A DNA stretch of 64,000 nucleotides from assembly GCF_902497555.1 (NCBI RefSeq), contig NZ_CABVGP010000003.1:806001-870000 (forward strand). Direction: 5' to 3'. The position numbers and the translations under genes were made by a program. This document shows positions 36,158-45,217 of the stretch, piece after piece. The notes under the pieces were generated by a model, which did no database searches, had not been told where the DNA came from, and saw only the letters and a program-made list of their open reading frames with translations. The DNA comes from Amycolatopsis camponoti (GTDB taxonomy: Bacteria > Actinomycetota > Actinomycetes > Mycobacteriales > Pseudonocardiaceae). The number at the start of each line of letters is the position of its first letter. Position 1 is the first letter of the stretch.

Positions 36158-38512
36158 GTGAACAACGACCGCACGTCACCCGGCCGGCGGCCCGACCCAC
36201 GTCGTCGTCGCACCCGGCGACCGGTGCCCCGCGCCGGGCTGCTGGGTGCCGAGCCGGAGCTGATCACCCACCACGCGCACAACGGGACCGAGCAGGACGT
36301 CGATCCGCCGACCGTGCCGATCCTGCGGCCCCGCCCCGGGCAGCCGCCGCGCCGGCCGCGTCCGCTCACCGACGGGGACCTGCGGAAACGGCGCTGGCGG
36401 CGGGTCCGGCGGATCGCGTACGTCGTCGCCGGGCTGTCCTTCGCCGTCCCCGCGGTCGCGTTCCTGATCACGTACCTGTCCGTCGACGTCCCCTCGCCGG
36501 AGACGGTCGCGCAGGCGCAGGGCCAGGCCGTGACCTACCTCTACCGCGACGGCACCGAGATGGGCAAGGACGTGCCGGCCGGCGGCAACCGGCAGATCCT
36601 GGCGCCGAACCAGATCCCGGACGTCGTGAAGAAGGCCGTGATCGCGACCGAGGACGCGTCGTTCGAAACCAACTCGGGCTTCGACGTCGGCGGCACCCTG
36701 CGGGCGGCGTACAACCAGGTCACCGGCGGGTCCGGGGGCGGGTCGACGATTTCCCAGCAGTACATCAAGAACTCCTCCGGCGACGACGACCCGACCCTGG
36801 CGCGCAAGTGGGTCGAGCTCGCGAAGTCGTTCAAGATGAACCAGACCTACGAGAAGGCGGACATCATCACCGCCTACCTCAACATCATCTACTTCGGCCG
36901 TGGCGCGTACGGGATCCAGGCCGCCGCGCAGGCCTACTTCGGCAAGGACGTCGGGCAGCTCGACTACTCGCAGTCCGCGCTGCTGGCCGGGCTGATCCAG
37001 CAACCCGGACGCTCGGAGAACACCGCCGTCGCGACGAGCCGGTGGAACACCGCGCTCGACCGGATGCTGAAGAACGGCTACCTGACGCCGGCCCAGCGCG
37101 CCGCGGCGAAGTTCCCGGCGCCGATCCCGCTGCGGGAGAGCCGCGAAGCCGGCGCGCTGAACCCGTTCATCAAGAAGCAGGTCAAGGCCGAGCTGGCCGC
37201 CCAGGGCATCGACGAGAAGCAGTACTACTCGGGCGGCTTCCAGGTCTTCACGACCATCGACCCGGTGGCTCAGCAGTCGGCCGAGAAAGCCGTGGCCGAG
37301 GGCATGGCCGATCAGACCGACGACCGGATCCTCAACGCCCTCGTGGCCGTCGAGCCGAAGAGCGGCGGCGTGCTCGCCTACTACGGCGGCGACGCGATCG
37401 TGAAGGGCCCGAACGGCGAGGACCAGGCCGGCCGCGACTGGGCCGACGAGCCGCACAACCCGGGTTCGTCGATGAAGCCGTTCGACCTCGCGGCGTTCCT
37501 CAAGCTCGGCCGCGGCCTCGACGCGCGGTTCGACGGCACCTCGCCGCGGACGTTCCCGGGCGTCGACCTGCCGATCCGCAACGCCGGCGACAGCAGCAGC
37601 TGCTCACAGCAGTGCACGGTCGCGGAGGCGATGCAGCGGTCCACGAACACGGTGTTCTACGACATGGTCCTGAACGTCACGAAGCCGTCCGGGGTGGCGG
37701 AAGCCGCGCAGGAGGCGGGGATCCGGACGTCCGACAACGGCGGCCGCAGCAAGCTGTTCACCGGCGACAACAACATCTCCATCGGCGGCGGTGGCACCCA
37801 GGTGACCGCGGCGGACATGGCGTCGGGCTACGCGACGTTCGCGGCGAACGGCGTCCAGCGCGACCGGCACTTCGTGCAGAAGGTGACCAACGCGAACGGC
37901 GAAACCGCGTACGAGGCCAAAGACCGCTCGGCCGACGCCTTCGCCGACAACGACCCCCAGAAGAGCGCCCAGATCGCGGGGAACGTGACGGCCGCATTGG
38001 CCCCGGTGATCCAGTTCTCGAAGCTGAGCTGCCCGGCCGGCCACGAGTGCGCCGGGAAAACCGGTACGCAGCAACACACCCCGCAGAACGACGAACCCGC
38101 GTCGGCGGCGAACGCGAACTCGCAGACGTGGATGGTGGGCTACACGCCCTCGGTGTCCGCGGCGGTCTGGGTCGGGAGCGACGGCGACAAGGCGTTGCAC
38201 GGCCCGAACGGCGCACCGATCTTCGGCTCGACGCTGGCCGGCCCGATCTGGGACCGGTTCATGCAGCTGTACCTGTCGGGACGGCCGGGCGAGCGCTTCG
38301 ACCGCGTGGCGGCGATCAGCTCGCCGCAGGACCGGGTCCAGGTGCAGGTCCAGCAGCCGCAGCAACCGGACCAGGACCAGCAGGACCGGCGCGACCAGCG
38401 GCAGCCCGGGAACGGGAACCGGCAGCAGGCCGATCAGCTCGACCAGTTCCGCCAGTTCCAGCAGCGGTTGCAGGAGCTGCAGGACCAGCAGCGGGGCCGA
38501 AGGAGGCCGTGA
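36158..38512 (+). CDS. Class A penicillin-binding protein, third of three
   Basis: A 784-residue paralogue with a short Arg/Pro-rich tail that again holds LITHHAHNGT, a transmembrane helix near 88-108, GT51 with E165, and a transpeptidase with S437xxK440, S495-T-N (Thr instead of the Ala in the other two) and K634-T-G. The C-terminal tail is Gln-rich and partly coiled-coil-like (QQPDQDQQDRRDQRQPG), unlike the Ser/Thr/Pro and Thr/Lys tails of its neighbours. GTG 36158 is chosen because GGAGG lies seven bases upstream. Its translation may be limited by the upstream hairpin. Confidence 0.92.
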   Translation: MNNDRTSPGRRPDPRRRRTRRPVPRAGLLGAEPELITHHAHNGTEQDVDPPTVPILRPRPGQPPRRPRPLTDGDLRKRRWRRVRRIAYVVAGLSFAVPAVAFLITYLSVDVPSPETVAQAQGQAVTYLYRDGTEMGKDVPAGGNRQILAPNQIPDVVKKAVIATEDASFETNSGFDVGGTLRAAYNQVTGGSGGGSTISQQYIKNSSGDDDPTLARKWVELAKSFKMNQTYEKADIITAYLNIIYFGRGAYGIQAAAQAYFGKDVGQLDYSQSALLAGLIQQPGRSENTAVATSRWNTALDRMLKNGYLTPAQRAAAKFPAPIPLRESREAGALNPFIKKQVKAELAAQGIDEKQYYSGGFQVFTTIDPVAQQSAEKAVAEGMADQTDDRILNALVAVEPKSGGVLAYYGGDAIVKGPNGEDQAGRDWADEPHNPGSSMKPFDLAAFLKLGRGLDARFDGTSPRTFPGVDLPIRNAGDSSSCSQQCTVAEAMQRSTNTVFYDMVLNVTKPSGVAEAAQEAGIRTSDNGGRSKLFTGDNNISIGGGGTQVTAADMASGYATFAANGVQRDRHFVQKVTNANGETAYEAKDRSADAFADNDPQKSAQIAGNVTAALAPVIQFSKLSCPAGHECAGKTGTQQHTPQNDEPASAANANSQTWMVGYTPSVSAAVWVGSDGDKALHGPNGAPIFGSTLAGPIWDRFMQLYLSGRPGERFDRVAAISSPQDRVQVQVQQPQQPDQDQQDRRDQRQPGNGNRQQADQLDQFRQFQQRLQELQDQQRGRRRP

Positions 38513-38544
38513 CGTCGGCGCTGGGGGACACCGGCGTCACGGCC
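38505..38544. terminator. Terminator overlapping the end of PBP three
   Basis: GGCCGTGACG at 38505-38514 pairs perfectly with CGTCACGGCC at 38535-38544. The first arm includes the PBP stop codon, and the hairpin separates it from the convergent oxidoreductase gene. Confidence 0.6.
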
Positions 38545-38554
38545 AGACTGGGGG

Positions 38555-39598
38555 TCAGAGCTTGATGACCGTGCCTTCGACGCCCGAGCGGTGGGCCGCC
38601 TCGATCACGCGCAGGGCTTCGACCGACGACTCCGGGTCGACCGGGAAATCGCCTTCGCCGCGCAGTGCGTCCCGCACCTCGGCGTAGAACTGCTCGTAGC
38701 GGCCGGTTTCGGTGGGCACCGTCTTGACGTCGGTGCCGATGCCGATCTTGCCCGCGTCCGACGCCGGCTCCACACCCCAGCCGCCGTCGCCCGGGCGCAT
38801 GCCCGACTTGATCTGGGGTTCCTGCACGTCGAGGCCGTACTTGGTGAACGTCGCCTGGTCGCCGAGCACGCGGAAGCGCGGGTTCAGCGTGCCCGCGAGC
38901 GCCGACGCCCACAGGTGCGAGCGGACGCCGTTGGCGTGCTTCAACGCGACGAACACGTCGTCGTCGACCTGGACGCCGGCGCGGCGGCGGTCGGTCTCCG
39001 CGTAGACCTGCGTGACCGGGCCGAACAGCTGCAGCGCCTGGTCGACGATGTGCGCGCCCAGGTCGTAGAGCAGGCCGCCGGCCTCGGCCGGGTCGCCGAA
39101 CTCGCGCCAGTTGTCCTTGGGCTTGGGCACCCAGCGGTCGTAGCGGGACTCGAAGCGGAACACCTCGCCGAGCTTCCCGGAATCGAGGACCTTCCGGACG
39201 GTGAGGAAGTCGGAGTCGAGGCGGCGGTTCTGGAAGACCGTCAGGCCGACGCCCGCCGCCTTCGCCGCGGCGACGACCTGCTCGGCCTCCAGCGCGGTCG
39301 GCGCGAACGGCTTGTCGACGACCACCGGCAGGCCGGCCTCGATCGCCCGCAGCGCGAGCGGCACGTGCGTGCGGTTGGGCGTGCTGACCACGACGAGGTC
39401 GAGGTCGCCGGCCCGCTCGAACAGCGCGTCGGCGTCCGGCACGACCTCCGCGCCGGGGTGGTCGGTGCGCGCCTGGACGGCGTTGCCCGACGTCGTGATG
39501 ACCGCGGGGGTGAGCCCGGGCGTCGCCGCCACCAGCGGTGCGTGGAACACGCGCCCGCCGATGCCGTACCCGAGGATGCCCACGCGCAAGTCACTCAT
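38555..39598 (-). CDS. Gfo/Idh/MocA family oxidoreductase
   Basis: A 347-residue NAD(P)-dependent sugar or inositol dehydrogenase-type enzyme. A Rossmann motif, GILGYGIGG, opens the protein, the conserved DKPFAPT (EKP-like) motif follows near residue 97, and DLGAHIVDQAL gives the catalytic Asp/His region. The substrate cannot be assigned, but the divergent ROK regulator implies sugar control. ATG 39598 was chosen; ATG 39607 nine bases upstream is possible but lies at the edge of the operator dyad. Confidence 0.88.
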   Translation of the reverse strand: MSDLRVGILGYGIGGRVFHAPLVAATPGLTPAVITTSGNAVQARTDHPGAEVVPDADALFERAGDLDLVVVSTPNRTHVPLALRAIEAGLPVVVDKPFAPTALEAEQVVAAAKAAGVGLTVFQNRRLDSDFLTVRKVLDSGKLGEVFRFESRYDRWVPKPKDNWREFGDPAEAGGLLYDLGAHIVDQALQLFGPVTQVYAETDRRRAGVQVDDDVFVALKHANGVRSHLWASALAGTLNPRFRVLGDQATFTKYGLDVQEPQIKSGMRPGDGGWGVEPASDAGKIGIGTDVKTVPTETGRYEQFYAEVRDALRGEGDFPVDPESSVEALRVIEAAHRSGVEGTVIKL

Positions 39599-39606
39599 GC
39601 CCGCCA

Positions 39607-39627
39607 TTAAACAACACTGTTGCGTAA
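39607..39627. promoter_or_regulatory. Probable ROK-regulator operator in divergent promoter
   Basis: CAACACTGTTG at 39612-39622 is a perfect palindrome around a central C, with matching TTA (39607-39609) and TAA (39625-39627) outside. It lies between the two divergent starts and is the only strong dyad there. Confidence 0.65.
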
Positions 39628-39654
39628 TTGGCCAGACATGGGAAGATCCGGACC

Positions 39655-40713
39655 ATGGCGGACACCGGGGTGAACCTGCGCAACGTGCGCGAACACAACC
39701 GCGCCCTGCTGCTCACGCACATCCTGCGCGCCGGCGGCCTCAGCCGCGTCGAGCTCGCCGAACGCACCGGGCTCACCCAGCAGGCCGTCTCCAAGATCGT
39801 GCCCGAACTCCTCGACGCCGGCCTGCTGGACGAGCAGCGCCAGCCGTCCACGGGGGTCGGCAAGCCCCGAACGCAGCTGACCATCCGCGCCGGCGCCCGC
39901 CACGCGCTCGGCGCGCGCCTCGACCGCGACGAATACCGCGTGCTGCGCACCAACCTCATCGGCGAGGTCGAGGAGACGGCCGGCGGCCCGCTCCCGACGG
40001 GCTTCACCCCCGAGCAGGCCGTCGAGGCCATCGGCACGACCGCGCTCGAGCTCGCCGACGGCTTCGACGTGCTCGGCCTCGGCCTCGGCGCGGTCGGCCC
40101 GCTGGACCACCTCGCCGGCCTGGTCCGGGACGCGACGAACATGCCGGGCTGGCACGACGTCCCCCTGCGCGACCTGCTCGAGAAGCGCACCGGCCTGCCC
40201 GTGACGCTCGACAAGAACACCAACTCCGCCGCGTTCGCCCAGCTCTGGCCGCACGGCGAGCCGACGGCGACCGCGGTGGTGCTCGTCGGCACCGGCATCG
40301 GCGTCGGCCTGCTGATCGACGGACGGCTCTACCGCGGCCCGCGGACCAACGCGGGTGAGTTCGGGCACACCACGATCGCCTACGACGGGCCCGTCTGCGC
40401 CTGCGGGCGGCGCGGCTGCGTCGAGATCATGGCGAAGCAGGCTGCGGACACGCGGACCGCCGCGGGATTCCTCGGGATCGGCCTCGCTGATCTCGTGCAG
40501 GTGCTCGACCTGGAGCGGATCGTGCTGGCCGGACGCGCTGTGCGGGACGAACCGGGCACGTACCGTGACGCCGTTTCGGAGCGGCTCGAGGAGCTGCTGC
40601 CGCTGCCGCACTGGCAGCGGATCGAGATCGTCGAGGACGCCCTCGGCGAGGAGATCATCGCCCGCGGAGCCGCCGCGGAGGTCCTGGCCTCGTACTACGC
40701 GAATCCGGCATGA
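39655..40713 (+). CDS. ROK family transcriptional regulator
   Basis: A 352-residue NagC/XylR-type protein: an N-terminal winged helix (LSRVELAERTGLTQQAVSKI, near 25-44) followed by a ROK sugar-kinase-like domain. The ROK zinc site is present as CACGRRGCVE, with GEFGHTT just before it. The ATP-binding DxGxT motif is degenerate, as is usual in regulators. It probably represses the divergent oxidoreductase gene through the CAACACTGTTG dyad, responding to a sugar or inositol (inference). ATG 39655 was chosen; there is only a weak Shine-Dalgarno. Confidence 0.85.
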   Translation: MADTGVNLRNVREHNRALLLTHILRAGGLSRVELAERTGLTQQAVSKIVPELLDAGLLDEQRQPSTGVGKPRTQLTIRAGARHALGARLDRDEYRVLRTNLIGEVEETAGGPLPTGFTPEQAVEAIGTTALELADGFDVLGLGLGAVGPLDHLAGLVRDATNMPGWHDVPLRDLLEKRTGLPVTLDKNTNSAAFAQLWPHGEPTATAVVLVGTGIGVGLLIDGRLYRGPRTNAGEFGHTTIAYDGPVCACGRRGCVEIMAKQAADTRTAAGFLGIGLADLVQVLDLERIVLAGRAVRDEPGTYRDAVSERLEELLPLPHWQRIEIVEDALGEEIIARGAAAEVLASYYANPA

Positions 40714-40762
40714 TCACCGCCTTCACCTCGGTGGCGGCCGCCGACCGCTAACATCCGCACTC

Positions 40763-42313
40763 GTGCCAGAGGAGACCACGCGCGAGCCGGACCCCGGCCC
40801 CGTGACGCTGAGCCCGGCCGACCGGGTCATCCCGAGCTGGACCGAGCCGCTCGCGGCCGCGGTCACCAGACCCATCGGCGGCCCGCTCGGCGAGCACGCG
40901 GCGGTGGGCAGGCACTGGTTCTGGTCGCCGCAGCGCGTCGGCCTGCTGCTGGCCACGCTCGCGCTGATGCTCTGCTGGTTCGGCAAGGGCTCCTGCATCC
41001 AGCAGTACCAGGACTCCAGCGGCGCCACCCAGCTCGACTGGCGCGCGGGCCGCCCGTTCGTCGCGATGTGCTACTCCGACATCGTGCCGCTGTACAGCTC
41101 CGAGCGGCTCGACCGCCCGAGCACCTTCCCGTACTACACGTCGTGGAAGGAGAGCTCGCAGACGGCGGAGAACGACACCCGGTACATGGAGTACCCGGTG
41201 TTCACCGGCCTCTTCCAGTGGGCGAACGCGAAGCTCGCGGCGGGTTGGCTGAACGTCGCCGAGAGCGGCTGGCTGCCCGGCGCGCTGCCCGTCGCGGTCT
41301 ACTTCGACTTGACGGCATTGTTCCTGGGGATGGCCTGGCTGGTCACCGTCTGGGCGACCGGCCGGACGATGAAACGCCGTCCGTGGGACGTGGTGCTGGT
41401 GGCCGCCTCGCCGCTGGTGCTCGTGCACGCGTTCACCAACTTCGACGCGATCGCGACCGCGTTCACCGCGACCGGCCTGCTGGCCTGGGGGCGCAAGCGT
41501 CCCCTGCTCGCCGGGCTCCTGCTCGGCCTGGGCGCGACGGCGAAGCTCTACCCGCTGTTCCTGCTCGGCGTGCTGTTCGTGCTGTGCCTGCGCGCGGGGA
41601 AGCTGACGCCGTTCTGGAAGACCGCGGCCGCCACCGTCGTGACGTGGCTGGCGGTGAACGCGCCGTTCATCCTCACCGCGACCCGCGGCTGGTGGGAGTT
41701 CTTCCGGATGAGCACGCTGCGGCCGATGGACCCGGACTCGCTCTACAACGTCGTCTCCTACGCCACCGGCTGGACCGGGTTCGACGGCGTGCTGCAGAAG
41801 AACCAGAACCCGGCGTACCTGAACCTCACCGTGGCCGTGCTGTTCCTGGCCTGCTGCGCGGGCATCGCCTACATCGCGCTCGCGGCGCCGCGACGGCCGC
41901 GCGTCGGCCAGCTCGCGTTCCTCGTCGTGGCCGCGTTCCTGCTGACGAACAAGGTGTGGAGCCCGCAGTACTCGCTGTGGCTGGTGCCGCTGGCGGTGCT
42001 GGCGATCCCGCGCTGGCGGCTGCTGCTCGGCTGGATGCTGATCGACGCGCTGGTCTGGGTGCCGCGGATGTTCTACTACCTCGGCGTCGACCACAAGGGC
42101 CTGCCCGAAGGCTGGTTCCTCGGCACGGTCGTGGTCCGCGACCTCGCCGTCGCCGCGCTGTGCGTGCTGGTGGTGCGCGAGATCTACCACCCGGGCACCG
42201 ACCTGGTCCGGGCCGGCGGCGACGACGACCCGGCCGGCGGCTTCCTCGACGGCGCCCGGGACGTGATCGTCCCGAACGCCGTCCGGCGCCGCCGGAAAGC
42301 CGTGGCTGCCTAG
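40763..42313 (+). CDS. GT87-like polyprenol-dependent membrane glycosyltransferase (Rv0051-like)
   Basis: A 516-residue polytopic membrane protein with about ten helices. A large first extracytoplasmic loop (residues about 75-170) includes CYSDIVPLY and MEYPVFTG, and an FDAIATA stretch follows. This is the layout of GT-C mannosyltransferases of the GT87/DUF2029 type. It takes the place of Rv0051, between the PBP and rpsF. These enzymes use polyprenyl-phosphate sugars to build envelope glycans; the acceptor is unknown. The GTG at 40763 follows TAACAT with an eight-base gap, close to leaderless. Confidence 0.8.
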   Translation: MPEETTREPDPGPVTLSPADRVIPSWTEPLAAAVTRPIGGPLGEHAAVGRHWFWSPQRVGLLLATLALMLCWFGKGSCIQQYQDSSGATQLDWRAGRPFVAMCYSDIVPLYSSERLDRPSTFPYYTSWKESSQTAENDTRYMEYPVFTGLFQWANAKLAAGWLNVAESGWLPGALPVAVYFDLTALFLGMAWLVTVWATGRTMKRRPWDVVLVAASPLVLVHAFTNFDAIATAFTATGLLAWGRKRPLLAGLLLGLGATAKLYPLFLLGVLFVLCLRAGKLTPFWKTAAATVVTWLAVNAPFILTATRGWWEFFRMSTLRPMDPDSLYNVVSYATGWTGFDGVLQKNQNPAYLNLTVAVLFLACCAGIAYIALAAPRRPRVGQLAFLVVAAFLLTNKVWSPQYSLWLVPLAVLAIPRWRLLLGWMLIDALVWVPRMFYYLGVDHKGLPEGWFLGTVVVRDLAVAALCVLVVREIYHPGTDLVRAGGDDDPAGGFLDGARDVIVPNAVRRRRKAVAA

Positions 42314-42323
42314 CCCGTAAGAC

Positions 42324-43097
42324 CTAGCCCAGCTGTTCGCGCAGGTAGGCGATGTCGGCCGCCTGGCCGTCGGGCGGGGTCTCGACGATGACCGGCGCGC
42401 CGGCCTCGCGGGCGACGGCGACCAGCACCTCGGGGTCGATCGTGCCTTCGCCCTCGACGACGCTGGCGTGCCGGTCGCGGGTCGAGCCGAACTCGTCGCG
42501 GGAGTTGTTGAGGTGCACCAGGTCGATCCGGCCGGTGATGGCCTTGACTCGTCCGACGGCGGTCGCCAGGTCCCAGCCTGCGGCGTAGGCGTGGCAGGTG
42601 TCCAGGCAGAACCCGGCGCCGAACTCGCCGACCTTGTCCCACAGCCGGGCGATGACGTCGAGGTCGCGGGTGATCGCGTTCTCGCCGCCGGCGGTGTTCT
42701 CGATCAGGATCGGGACCTTGAAGCCGCCCTTCTCCTGCTCGCGCTCGAAGAGCTTGCGCCAGTTGTCGAGGCCGGCCTCGACGTCGTCGTTCGCGCCGAC
42801 GTGCCCGCCATGCACGATCAGGCCCTTCGCACCGACCGCCGCCGCGCCGTCGGCGTGCTGCGTGACGTTCTTGCGGGACGGGATCCGGATCCGGTTGTTC
42901 AGCGAAGCCACGTTGATGAGGTAGGGCGAGTGGATGAACACCTCGACGGGGTCGGCCGCGATGGCCTCGCCGTGCGGGTGCGGCTTCGGGGCCTTCCAGC
43001 CCTGCGGGTCCGAGAGGAAGAACTGGACGACGTCGGCTTTGCGCTCGGCGACCGCGGTCAACGGGTCGTCGTCACGGACATGGGCGCCAATCAGCAT
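42324..43097 (-). CDS. nfo: Deoxyribonuclease IV (endonuclease IV)
   Basis: A 257-residue TIM-barrel AP endonuclease of base excision repair. The zinc-site motifs are in order: FIHSPYLIN, IVHGGHVG, ILIENTAGG, CLDTCHAYAAG, and the long HLNNSRDEFGSTRDRH block ending in EGEGTI. All expected His/Glu/Asp ligands are present. The ATG at 43097 lies seven bases after TAGCGT on the minus strand, near-leaderless. It is convergent with the glycosyltransferase at ten bases. In M. tuberculosis the gene is elsewhere, so this placement is lineage-specific. Confidence 0.92.
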   Translation of the reverse strand: MLIGAHVRDDDPLTAVAERKADVVQFFLSDPQGWKAPKPHPHGEAIAADPVEVFIHSPYLINVASLNNRIRIPSRKNVTQHADGAAAVGAKGLIVHGGHVGANDDVEAGLDNWRKLFEREQEKGGFKVPILIENTAGGENAITRDLDVIARLWDKVGEFGAGFCLDTCHAYAAGWDLATAVGRVKAITGRIDLVHLNNSRDEFGSTRDRHASVVEGEGTIDPEVLVAVAREAGAPVIVETPPDGQAADIAYLREQLG

Positions 43098-43211
43098 GCC
43101 GAGCACGCTACTCCGGGTGCTTCTTTCCCCTGTGGGACCGGTTGGTGACGCTCGTGGAGTACCGTGAGCGCGTTCCGTGATCCAGATTGGTCCGACTGCC
43201 GGAGGGCATCG

Positions 43212-44099
43212 ATGGGGAAGCAGCTCGCCCGGATCACCGCACTGGGGTTCAATGAAGATTATTCCGCCGTCGGCCCGCGCATGACTTCGCGGCCACCCCG
43301 CGTTGGGCGGGCGTGGTGCGCCGGCCTGACCGGAATAACCCTCACCTTCGCCGCATCGGCCGCTTTGGCGATGCCTGGAGTGGCGAGCGCCGATCCCAGC
43401 CCGACCCTCGGCGGCGACTGCTCGGCCACGCTGCAGAACGGCCAGGCCCGCGACGCGAAGACCGGCCTCCTGCTGGATGCCGGCGCCCCGCTGAACGCCC
43501 CGGACCGGCTGACCGTCGGACTCGACTCCAGCGCCAGGAACACGAACGGCTCGGCACCCCTGCTCACCCTCCCGGTGGGCGACACCGTGCGGGCGCTCGG
43601 CATCGGCGACGTGCCGTTGGTCGGCGACGCGGCGGCGAAGGCCGTCTGCCCGACCGCGCAGAGCGTCGTGAACACCGTCGGCGGCGTGACTCAGGGCGTG
43701 GCGAGCGAACTGCCCCCGCTGCCGCTCCCGCCGGCCCCGGCGCCGCCCGCGCCGCCGGCCCCGCCCGGTCAGACGCCGCCGCCGGGGCAGACCCCGCCCG
43801 GCGACAGCACCGGCCCGGTGACCACCGGTCCCGGTGGCGCCGGCCTGCCGGGCGACGCGATTTCGGGCATCTTCAGCAACGCCTCGCTGCTGCCCGGCAG
43901 CCTGATCCAGGCGCCGGTGATCGCGCAGATCATCCCCGGTCAGCAGGTCCCGACGGTCGACGAGCAGAAGTCCGGCACGGCCGAGGCGCTGCCGGGCGTC
44001 ACGCCGCCGGCGAAGCTGCCGATGCTGCTCGCGGTGCTGGCGCTGGCGATCGTGGCCGCGGCCCTCGTCCGGGCCTGGATCCGCCGCAATCCGGCCTGA
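43212..44099 (+). CDS. Secreted membrane-anchored protein, paralogue 1 of 3
   Basis: A 295-residue envelope protein of unknown function. An N-terminal signal sequence (about residues 30-60, ending in ASADPS) is followed by a mature domain with exactly two cysteines (GGDCSATL and KAVCPTA). A long Pro-rich linker (about 25 prolines) follows, and then a C-terminal transmembrane helix, LPMLLAVLALAIVAAALVRA, ending in a basic tail. The two cysteines suggest one disulfide. Start choice: ATG 43212 has GGAGG six bases upstream; an earlier GTG overlaps the promoter-like TACCGT at 43160-43165. It heads a set of three related genes. Confidence 0.7.
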   Translation: MGKQLARITALGFNEDYSAVGPRMTSRPPRVGRAWCAGLTGITLTFAASAALAMPGVASADPSPTLGGDCSATLQNGQARDAKTGLLLDAGAPLNAPDRLTVGLDSSARNTNGSAPLLTLPVGDTVRALGIGDVPLVGDAAAKAVCPTAQSVVNTVGGVTQGVASELPPLPLPPAPAPPAPPAPPGQTPPPGQTPPGDSTGPVTTGPGGAGLPGDAISGIFSNASLLPGSLIQAPVIAQIIPGQQVPTVDEQKSGTAEALPGVTPPAKLPMLLAVLALAIVAAALVRAWIRRNPA

Positions 44100-44220
44100 T
44101 TTCACCGACGGTGACGCCGGCTTCCACTCGAATGCCGGACATTTCTGAACGAGCGGGCGTCACCGCGCTGCCTTAACGTCGTTGTCCTGGGAAGAGGCGA
44201 CGAGGCAAGGGGCGGCGAGC

Positions 44221-45126
44221 ATGCAGGATCGGACACGGAGGGCAACGGCGGTCGGCGCGACGGCGTTCGTCCTCGCTGGTTCGGCTGTGCTCGGCATGCC
44301 CGGCACCGCCTCCGCGGCCGAGACGAAGACGGTCCCGTGCGGCAGCACCGTCACGGCGAAGCCGGGAGACCACATCCAGGGTTCGATCCTCGGCCTCCCC
44401 GCCATCGACCTGGGCATCGTCGGCCAGGCGACCACCGTGCTCACGAGCGTGGTCGGCGGCCTGCTCAACACGGTCTGCAAGGTCACGGTCAACGTCGTCA
44501 ACACCGTGGTGTCGCCGGTCCCGGTGGTCGGCGCGCCGCTGGCGAGCGCGGTCAACCAGGGCGCCGACGGCCTGAACTCGGCCGCGACCGGCGGCCTCAA
44601 CACGATCAACGGCGGGAGCAAGCAGGGATCGCCGCAGCCGGGCACTGGCGGCAACCCGCAGCAGCCTCCGGCTCAGGGCGGCACCGGCGGCGCACCGCAG
44701 GGCGGTACCCCGCAGGGCACCACGCCGATCCCCGACGCGAACAGCCCGCTGCTGCCCGGCTTCTCGAGCAGCCCGGTGTTCGGCGGCTTCCCGTTCAGCA
44801 TCGGCACGGGCTACGCGCCGATGCGGGACTACAGCGGCATCCCGTTCGCGACGGCCGGGCTGTTCACGCCGTCGCCCGCCATCCGGTACGGCAGCCAGAT
44901 CCCGGGTTACGCGCCGCAGTACGGCCTCACCGGGCCCGACCAGAACGCGGCGGCCGGCAACTCCGGCATCCAGACGGCGGGCCGCGCCGAAGCGCTGCCG
45001 TCCGGGTCCGACGGCTTCACGGACGGGTCGAACCTGCCGCTGCTGATCGCGGTGCTGGCACTCTCCGGAGTCAGCGCGGGTCTTGTGCGGACCTGGGTGC
45101 TCCGCCGAATGGCCGCTGCGAATTGA
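44221..45126 (+). CDS. Secreted membrane-anchored protein, paralogue 2 of 3
   Basis: A 301-residue relative of the previous gene: signal peptide (1-30, ending in GTASAAE), a mature domain with two cysteines (TVPCGST and NTVCKVT), a Gly/Gln/Pro linker, the motif PMRDYSGIPFATAG, and a C-terminal helix LPLLIAVLALSGVSAGLVRT followed by RR. Its own promoter is plausible (TAACGT at 44174-44179). A 13-base dyad, TCACC-GAC-GGTGA at 44102-44114, sits at the junction with the first paralogue. Function unknown. Confidence 0.72.
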   Translation: MQDRTRRATAVGATAFVLAGSAVLGMPGTASAAETKTVPCGSTVTAKPGDHIQGSILGLPAIDLGIVGQATTVLTSVVGGLLNTVCKVTVNVVNTVVSPVPVVGAPLASAVNQGADGLNSAATGGLNTINGGSKQGSPQPGTGGNPQQPPAQGGTGGAPQGGTPQGTTPIPDANSPLLPGFSSSPVFGGFPFSIGTGYAPMRDYSGIPFATAGLFTPSPAIRYGSQIPGYAPQYGLTGPDQNAAAGNSGIQTAGRAEALPSGSDGFTDGSNLPLLIAVLALSGVSAGLVRTWVLRRMAAAN

Positions 45127-45217
45127 CCCGACTGCCGAGTATCTTTCACGTATCTTCTTCGTTGACCCTGGTGTTCAGGACAACGACGCCTCGATGACCC
45201 CACGGAGGACAGTGCTC

